Assembly: GCA_008931825.1 (NCBI GenBank)
Contig: QXVZ01001646.1
Coordinates: 1 to 64,000 of the forward strand
Source: Phallusia fumigata
Lineage: Eukaryota > Chordata > Ascidiacea > Phlebobranchia > Ascidiidae
Reading direction: 5' to 3'
Length of the DNA stretch: 64,000 bases
The position numbers were made by a program, and so were the translations under genes. Within the stretch, counting starts at the first letter, position 1, and each line of letters begins with the position of its first letter. Below the pieces are notes generated by a model, which ran no database searches, was not told the origin of the DNA, and was given only the letters and a program-made list of their open reading frames with translations. Of this stretch, positions 39,101 through 48,100 are shown piece by piece.

Positions 39101-42100
39101 GAGACGGGAATTTCCTTCCTCCAATACACAGAACCGGGAGTAAATAAATACATCAACATAATTCAACACCATTTAAAAAGTGCCTGCCTAACATCACAAA
39201 GCGTTTTCTGCACAATGTGTTCTCTTCGTGGCCAGATTTGGCCTCATTCGTTTGCAACATTTTCTGCAACTACGTCTTCCCCGCAAGTTACTGCGCCAGT
39301 CTAACTTTACAAGAGTACTGCGGGCCGCAATACGCCCGTCGTTCTAATCTAATTTTACTCCGGATGGGAGGGCTCAAGCGTTACGCAGTCGATAATTTGC
39401 GAGGTCACCGTGGTGGATCTAATCAGCAAACAACGAGCGAAATCGATACCACGTTTCACTGCAATAAGCTGCCAGACTTGGTGCTTAAGTTATGCTACCA
39501 TGAGGGGAAGTCCGCTCAAACACCATCGCTCAGTGTAATATATCACACTTCTACGCATTTGTCATAGCAATATTTTAAAATAGCTTGGGTTACATGTACG
39601 ATCGAATGCAAAGCGCAGGTGTCATGCACACCAAAACCTGATGGCTGTTTATTTTTGTGCCTCCTATCTGCGTGGCTAAAAACTCACGTTGGTATTAGAG
39701 GACGCAACTACAAGACTGGTTTGTTCCATTGGAAATCAGGTGCACAACATGCCGTTTAACTACGACTTAAACGTGTGACTGAAGCTTTTCAAGCGAAACG
39801 CAAACATGGGGAAATGAGGAACAAGGCGCCGCAAACGTGCGGAAGAACCTCTGTGCAAACTTAAGATTTGTGTGTTTGCCCCTCGCGCACGACAAAGAAC
39901 ATCGAATTAGATGTTGAACGAAGCAAAATAACGCGGGTGGGTTGAGTTTTGAGCAAATGCTTTCTTTGCTATCAGTAAAGTTTTATTCTTTTAACCTTAG
40001 GTCGGGATAGGAGAAAAAAAGCATTTAGCCTACTGCGACGATGCATACCACTAACATCATGGCAATTACAAACTGTAGGTCAAAAGCATGATTTGAACTT
40101 ACTAACAACTAACAAATAGGTTGACCTGCCGTAACCTTGGGTCGAACTGCAGTAAACCGGAGTACAGACTCTAAACGACCTTTCCAACACGGTTTCAGTA
40201 ATGCGCTGCAAATTCAACAACAATGTTTTGCCTTTTGACAGACCAAATATAAGCTTACATGCTACTGTGCTGCAGAGAACTATTGTGAATGGAAGCAGCG
40301 CTGTTGTAACGCACCGTCTTTTACAGCTTGATGTAGCAAACACATTTCTGTTATCACTACGCAATCACAGCTTAATTTTCACAAACTGAATGGTTTCCAA
40401 GCAGCACGAGAGAAAGTTTGTTTTACACGTAAAGCAGTGGTGTAATATCAGCGGGGCTGCTTCTGTCGCAAAACATATCAATCACTCCCTACGTGGTGTG
40501 AGGTGTTGCGTTTTACAGTCATAAAACTACAAAGTAATGGTCTATACCAGTGTTTCTCTCATTTGCAAATGGAGACGGAACTAGGTGAAAATGTTAGAAT
40601 CCTAATTATCATCCGCACGAATAACAAAAACTAGTTGATTGTGATCAACAGCAGGTTTCACACTTTGGTCATTATAAAGTTGCTGTGACGCAATGTGTTC
40701 TACTTTGCGAAATTGAAATTACAATCGCGCTTAATTTTAGTCGGCGAAACGCCCGCCTGGGCGACCGCAATGAACGTGTGTGGTAGCATTCTGGTACCAA
40801 CCGCTTCGCTTAGGTCGCGAACTTGTCAATCACCCCCTTCGCGTTGTTTAATCAGCGTTTAAACACGTATTTGAAGCTGTAAAGGTTATTTCTTGGCCGA
40901 CCAGATCAAAATTTTAAACAACCATCGAGAAGCAACCTATATATACACATTTAAAAGCAAAGAATAGATGAATTCAACCAAAAGTCACAAAATACTTTGC
41001 ATTGTACTAAGTATCAAAATAGAAAACTTCCAGGTGACTAACGTTATTAGGTTTGCTGTTTTCAAAATTGTACTTATGCGGGCCTGTGGGGGTCTGTGGG
41101 GGCACCGATGGGTCAACTGGGGTCAACTTTTTCCTGACGAAACGGTAGGAATAAAACGGTGTTAAATATATTTTTAAAAAAAGTAAAAACAATGCGCCCT
41201 TTTATTAAAACATTTTAGAAAGCATACTGCATTAGAGAATTAGAGAATAATCACAGTCAGCAGTAGGTCTATCGAAATGACTGTCATGCAGCGACCAATC
41301 AATACAAAAAAACTCTGGCATCAGTGGACTACTGCACGAAAATATGCACGTGCAGTTTTTCTGTCATTTACCTTGTTTTACAAATTAATACCATCTGGCG
41401 TCATTGACTGGTTTTATACTATGAGTACGTAAATCAAAATTTGGTAGGTTTTATCAGACGTGTTAGTTTTTCGTGTCCACTTCTTCTAGAAATTGTCTAC
41501 AACTAAACCACCAAATAGTATCTAAATATACGATTTGAGACGGTGGCCCTTAACCTGCATGCCCTTTTGGTACTGAACTGCAGCGACAACTGACTAACAC
41601 ACAACAATTCTAACGACCTTTCAACGGTACGAAATTAGAAACCAATGTGGCAAAACGATGTTGGAAAAAATAAACCCACATCGCAGGTTATACGGTTTCC
41701 TGAAGAACAGTGACTAACCCTGCCGACCGTAGACAACCAAAACGGCATATGTTGCTAGCTGGCGCGTTCACTGTTTCTTGCTAATGGGTGATCAGTCTGC
41801 TCAAAGTGCTCAACCGCGCGATCTATTTATTTGAATAATTCCCAATTCATTAAAAATTTACCAGCGTTCTGAAAATGCCGTTTTTGTGCGCTTGATGCAA
41901 GGTGTTTCGCAGCACCCGCCAGTCCACTTTGCCAAACGTGAAAAGGTCAATAACGTTCTAAAATCGCTTTGATTACAAAGCAACGGATATGCGATAACGC
42001 GTCATTCGGTATATCGTATTGCCTGACCAACGTCGAGTTCCAACAGCATACAAGCACATCTCCATGCATACGACGTGTAACTTTAAACTCAGGTGGAGAG

Positions 42101-45100
42101 TCGTCCAAAGTCGAAGCTGGTAAAGTTTGAAAAAGTATACGCCCAGAATCGATATTAAAGATAAATTATAGATTAATCCGATGAAATGCAGCCCACGCAA
42201 AAGCAAAGTTGGGGCACTTTATTTTGAATTATGACTTAACCTGTGCTGGCGGATTTAGTAGGTCCCTGCAATTATGAGTCACAAACTCTTTACACGTCTG
42301 TACCAAAGGGGCTATTACTGAACCTAATATAGCTTTCTAAATTTGTCTTTAGTTCAAATACCATTGCCTCGCAATTATATGCGTTGCAACGTGAAACAGA
42401 CAAATATGAGCTGGCTGAATGCTACGCTGGCTCTGACATTTCACATCTTTCTGCACCAATTCACTATATTCACTGTTGCCTTAGATAGAAACATCGCCCC
42501 CATATCCGCATAAAAGGGTGCCGAAAAGGGTCGATACTAGTGTAAATATTTACACAATCGACTAAACGCTTAGCGAAGCCACAAAACTACGTTGTTTACC
42601 AATAAGTTGCCGGCTAATGTGACTGAAGCTGTCGATTTTGGCAACATGTAAAACGACGTTTTTCGCGGAACTATATAGAAACGCATTCGCTGGCTTCCGC
42701 GACGTCCTGTGCGTATCGGCCTGCACACATCTATGTCAGAGCACACGACGAGCAATAACACAACTAACTGTTACTGCACCAGGTGGAAGTCGAGACAACG
42801 TTGCGCTTTGCCTCTGGGCATTACCAGTTACCTGCTGCAAATCGACTCACATCAACTCCATACGTAGCATTTGGACTGCAGCAAACCATCGTGGATGTAC
42901 CGGAATCACAGCGTTCGCTTTGCAAGTCAGTTACAAACATTTATTGATTGCCGCCCCGCGCTGTACAAAAACGCGCTCCCACCTCGCTGTGTTTGACAAG
43001 AATGAATAATTAAACGAGTATTACATTAAGGCGAGCCTGTTTGCGACGATGGCCAATACACGTCCCAGGTGCCCCCTAATACCGACATATCCTTAACTGT
43101 GGACAGCCACCGCGCCAGTGAACAACACACGGCCTTGTAATCAAATGCCAGCAAGCCACTTGATCCTTTGTGAAATCTATATGTCCACCACCATCGACAA
43201 CAGGTGTAGAATTACAACGGAAACGCTGCTGTCAAAGCACGTCAGGCATAGACAGAAAGTGATCCAATACATAGAAATTAACGGGATGGTCTGCATAGGT
43301 GCCATCTCAAGTCGTGTTGGCATTTCACAGTAAAGAAAATGCAGGTTCAGCTTCATGGCCCGAAACAATCAGAAAACCATTTTCTATTTTCGGCATTACA
43401 TTTAATGCTTACGATTTAATGCGCTCCCAACTGTGCATTCGCCATTTTTAATTAGTAGTACACAAAACAACACCAACAAGAAGTTTTGATTAATGTACGT
43501 GTCCACACGTATCGATAATACATAACAGAATAATGGTCCGATCGTTTAACATAATGGTCAGTTGGAACATTATCTGTGTGTCGGTGGTGAACTTTCCATA
43601 AAATGCACATCGACAAATTCGATAAAAGAGAATGGACAAACGAAACATCAAAGATGTAGTGACTGGAAACATTGCGACCAGGGATAATGGTTGTCAGGGG
43701 GGAAATTTACCACAGACTTCCCACAATGGCTTCCTTTGATTATTTTGAGGAAGAGACGAGTTAAAACAGGACACGCACCGTGATACAAAAGATCCTTCCG
43801 CTTGTGTAGGGAGTAGCCAACACGCAACGGTGCAACATCACGTCAAAATGTTTGTAACATAGCGGACATGACAGGAAATTTATTGATACACAGACCCAAA
43901 AATACTGTAGCTTTTATACTTTCACCCCAAGGCAAAGTTGTTTATAGATGTCTAAAAACCAGCAGGCAGTAATTCTGCTTCTGAGCGAAAAGCAAATTTC
44001 CACCTTTTTTCACAATCTTTGCTGCAGAGAAATATTTTGACACCAGGAACACCCGAACACAAATCCGTGTAAAACTTTTAAGTTGTGTGTGAATCGAGGG
44101 CCCTGTCTCATTCGGCGAATTGTTTCATTGAATTTCAACAGGTTAATTTTTGCGGGGTTCGAACACGAATCCCGATCAGGTTTTGGTACTGTATATGGAT
44201 GAAGCGCCTTAGAGCGATAAGTCAAGTGCTCGCCTAACTACAGCACTTTTCATTGTTAAGCATTTTAGGGCAATGGCGCCACCGTCCGGTTGAAACCTTC
44301 AGCTCTGTTTTGAGGAGAAGGTCTTCTATTTTCCAACGTTTTGTAGAAACATAAATAAAATCTAGATAAATTTAAACCCAACGGGCTTAGCCCACTTGCA
44401 TAACCCAGTCTACAATTAGGAGATTTTGGGAAAGACCAAGTCTTTGTTTGAAGTGCCACACCACAGAACAAATTACAAGCTTCCTAGTAGATGCATTGGG
44501 GCCAAAATATACAAAATTTCTAAACAAAACATGTAAAATAATACTTGCCATTGCCACAATTAACACATGCACAACTCGCTCAGATTTAGTTCATACCACA
44601 AACTTCAGAGCATTGCGGCAAATTCCATGTAGTTCGAAAGAGTTCTTGGGTTTTTACAAATGTGCAGCGTAGGCACAAGGCAGTTTATGGATCATTTAGC
44701 AGCGCACTTCGGTTTCTGTTCATCAGGCACCACACATATTTGTTACACCCTGTTTTTTCTTAAATCAGTGCAGTTTTGCATACGTGCCCCATTGCATTAT
44801 TTGTGGTTAACAAAAAGTCAAATTAGTTGAAACAAACTAATAAAACACGATTGTTTGAGGACGCAATTTAATAAACTTTGTTTCAAACCTTAAAAACATA
44901 AAACAAGACATCCAAACGTGTTTTTGTGTTTTCCTGACTGTTTCAATATACAATGATATGTATTACTTTCCCACTTTGGGAACGTACGCTGTTGTCATCT
45001 TAACCCCAATAAATGTTTGATGATTTTGTGGTAAATAGGCAAGTGAAACCGGCTTTAAAAAAGTTTCAAGGCAAGAATGATCGCTGGTGTATCGTTTTTC

Positions 45101-48100
45101 CTGTTTATGGTTGATCTAAATTATTCATTGAACATGATCGAAACACACTCGAAAAGCTGCACTTCGTTTATATGTGGTCCATGAATAAGTCAGCAAAGTC
45201 CATTAAGTTTTACGGAAACGCCCTTTTCGAAAAGGACACGTAAACATTTTACCCTGTATGTTTATAACTTTCTACAACAAACCTGTAGTTCGCGTAGGAC
45301 CATTCACTCATGCGACGCCTTGCGCTTAAGCTCGGAAGTCTTACTGCGGAAGCTCGCCGAAGAAAAAGTGGACGAAGCTGCGGATCCTCGCTTATTAGGT
45401 GCAGGTCATCACCTGTCCAAAATATAAACGAATAAGCCTTCTAAAGCAGAATTTACTTCTGTACAAAACTTTATCCATTTAATATCGATTCATTAGGACC
45501 GATACGTCAGCCCCCATGGAGAACTTACATAATCAGCTGTGATCCAATGGTATGAGTCAAAAAACACTTTGGTGTCAGACATAACAATATGAACTCATGC
45601 GAAACCGTAGTAATTGTTGCACCTAGTTTTGGTTGGCCTAATCCGTGTTTTACTTTTATGAGTTTTGTGATTAATTTATATTTCATTTTATTTTTGAACT
45701 TTACTTTTTAAGTTATAACAAGTAACAGTAAAGATACATCATCGAAGTTGAACGAATTCTTAATTACTTGCGAGGCACAGACATTTAATATCACACAATA
45801 TGAGCATAAAAACCTAGTCTAGATGTCTTTAGTGCTTTATATACGCTTCCTACTACATTTGTTTTTACTTTTTTAAATCATGCAATAAATAGACCATGTA
45901 GATAAATTGTAGATAAGCTTGAATTTTACAGCAATTTTGGAAAATTTACACAAAAAAACAGTCAAAATGCAGCTGTAGAAATATTCCAGTTAAACCGCTT
46001 CCAGGCCTTTTGCAGAAATTTTTACCAAACATTTTTACAGTGAACGACGAAAGTGTTTGGAAGTTCTCCGCCCCTTTTAAGCTGTATTTGTCACAATTGT
46101 GTGGTAATTACCGATTTATAATTTCCTGTCAGTTGCAATTTTAGCAATTAAAAAAGCATTAGCGATTTAAAGCGAAAACCCACCAGCGTAGTCGACAATA
46201 CAAGGTCGGTGTCCAGTGACTGCGTCACCGGCAGATTTGGATCTTCCCATCGAACATTTTCTCGATTCTTCCACTGCTGAAACGAAAAAACATTTGCTTT
46301 AGAACTGAAGTTCTTCCACAATTTTCTGTGCAGCCATGTGAATCGATACTACGGGTAACCTTGATGTTTAGGCTGCCTATAATTAGTCGTTCTGTCCACG
46401 TCGCCGACGTTAAATTAATTATATCTGTTCGACATTAACATTTCCTCTGTAAGGGCGAGTTTGCGTTGTTGTGCGGTGATAAATTATGCAGGAAGGTAGA
46501 CAATCTACTCGTTTATCCAAAACAAGCCACCAGAATTCTGTATGTAACTAAACCGTCCCAAAGACGATGTTACACACAACGCAAAGCCAGACTCGCTTGT
46601 ATGCCAGCTTTATACGGGTACCCAGCTATTTTTGTGTAGTCACCGACGAAAATAGAGGTTTTAACCTAAAAACGCGTTTTGCTAACAAACCAGCACCTCT
46701 TTTCCCACGCTTTAGGCTAGTCAAGCATGACGTGCACGGCGGCAATTTGACTGCAAACCTTAGGGATGTCGTGGTGCTGTCAACAGGGAAAGGGCGTTTT
46801 TGCATGCAAAAGAGTGTTTTGATTGTGTACATTCTTTGTGAACAAACATATTTTTCGTTCCAAACAATAACCCTCTAATTTTCCGTTAAAATGCAAAACT
46901 TTCACCTAACATAGCAGCATTGCTAAAGTTTGCATGACATACCGTTCGAGCAACAATATACAGCATAGCGAACTATTCAGAGGTAATCATAAACAAGTTA
47001 CAACTTACCGATCTTCTGTGGTTCGGCCATAACTTTCTCAGTCAACAACTTTAAAAACTTGTAATTTATTTCGCACTAAAAGCAGAGCTTAAAAGTAAAA
47101 AGCCATCGCGTTAATCACAAAAGCCAACAACCAGGCAGTGCTGTCTGTTGATATTAGTATCTCAGTTGCTTTAGCTGTGACATCTGTCCGGCACTTACAA
47201 ACTGATACCAGACAAAAACGTGCCGATAGCAAGCACAGTAGGTCACTTAAATGAATAGCTTCCCGAAAGCTTTTTCGCTATCAGAGGCCCTCACCACAAC
47301 ACAATGCCTAAGTACAGCACGAGCAAGCAGCTGGATTGCCTACAGGAACCACCTAACCGTGACGACAGACTTCTCAAAAGCTGCTGTTTTTCTCAGCGCG
47401 ACTTGGGCAGCAAAATGCCGATTGGCATCTTCTAACCACGTTTGCGAAACAATTGGCTGGTTAGTACCTGCTGTCCCAACTGCAGCAGCTCAAAAGCGTT
47501 TCTTTAGTCACAATTATTCTTACAATGACAAAGCAACATAGGACTGGCACCTGGTAGCAGATCGTAAACAACGGCAGGAGACTGATGACTAAACAGAAAG
47601 TATGATTTGTTTAGGGCACAACAGTGCGTGGAGCAAACTTAGTAGAATGGCTGCCACAACAATCCCCAACAGGCAGAAGTAGAGCTCGCTGACTGATGCT
47701 TTTAATTATGATGCGCAGTTAAAAGGCCAACATTTACAAGTGTGTGGTCACACTGCACGAAGGAAATAACAACTATTTTAATGAATTAAAGTCAATTCAC
47801 ATTTACGGTCAAAACATAATTTAGGCATTATTAAAATTAGCTGCGACAAACAATCTACCCTTTTTCCGAATAGCATGCACAGATAATAACGCAGATTTAA
47901 TTACAGTCAAGAGACATTTTCAATCTGGTATTTAAGATGCTTAGTGGCCACAGAAGTGCAAACATGGTATCAGCAAGTAACAGCAGCAACAAAAATGACG
48001 TAGTGGGCGTCAAGTACCTCTTAGGCACCTCTTACAGCCTTTCATTTGAATCCTTGACCAGCTAGTTACGCGATTTTCACTTTGCGGCTTTGCACTGAAA

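Noticed and set aside
40547-40570. CAGTGTTTCTCTCATTTGC, similar to a hAT end
   Set aside because: No matching inverted end or target duplication found nearby.
42638-43009. 123-codon Cys-containing plus frame
   Set aside because: TTG start, no domain or splice context.
47251-47541. 96-codon ATG frame in the PDE4 A-form intron
   Set aside because: No recognisable motif, opposite-strand transcription expected here.
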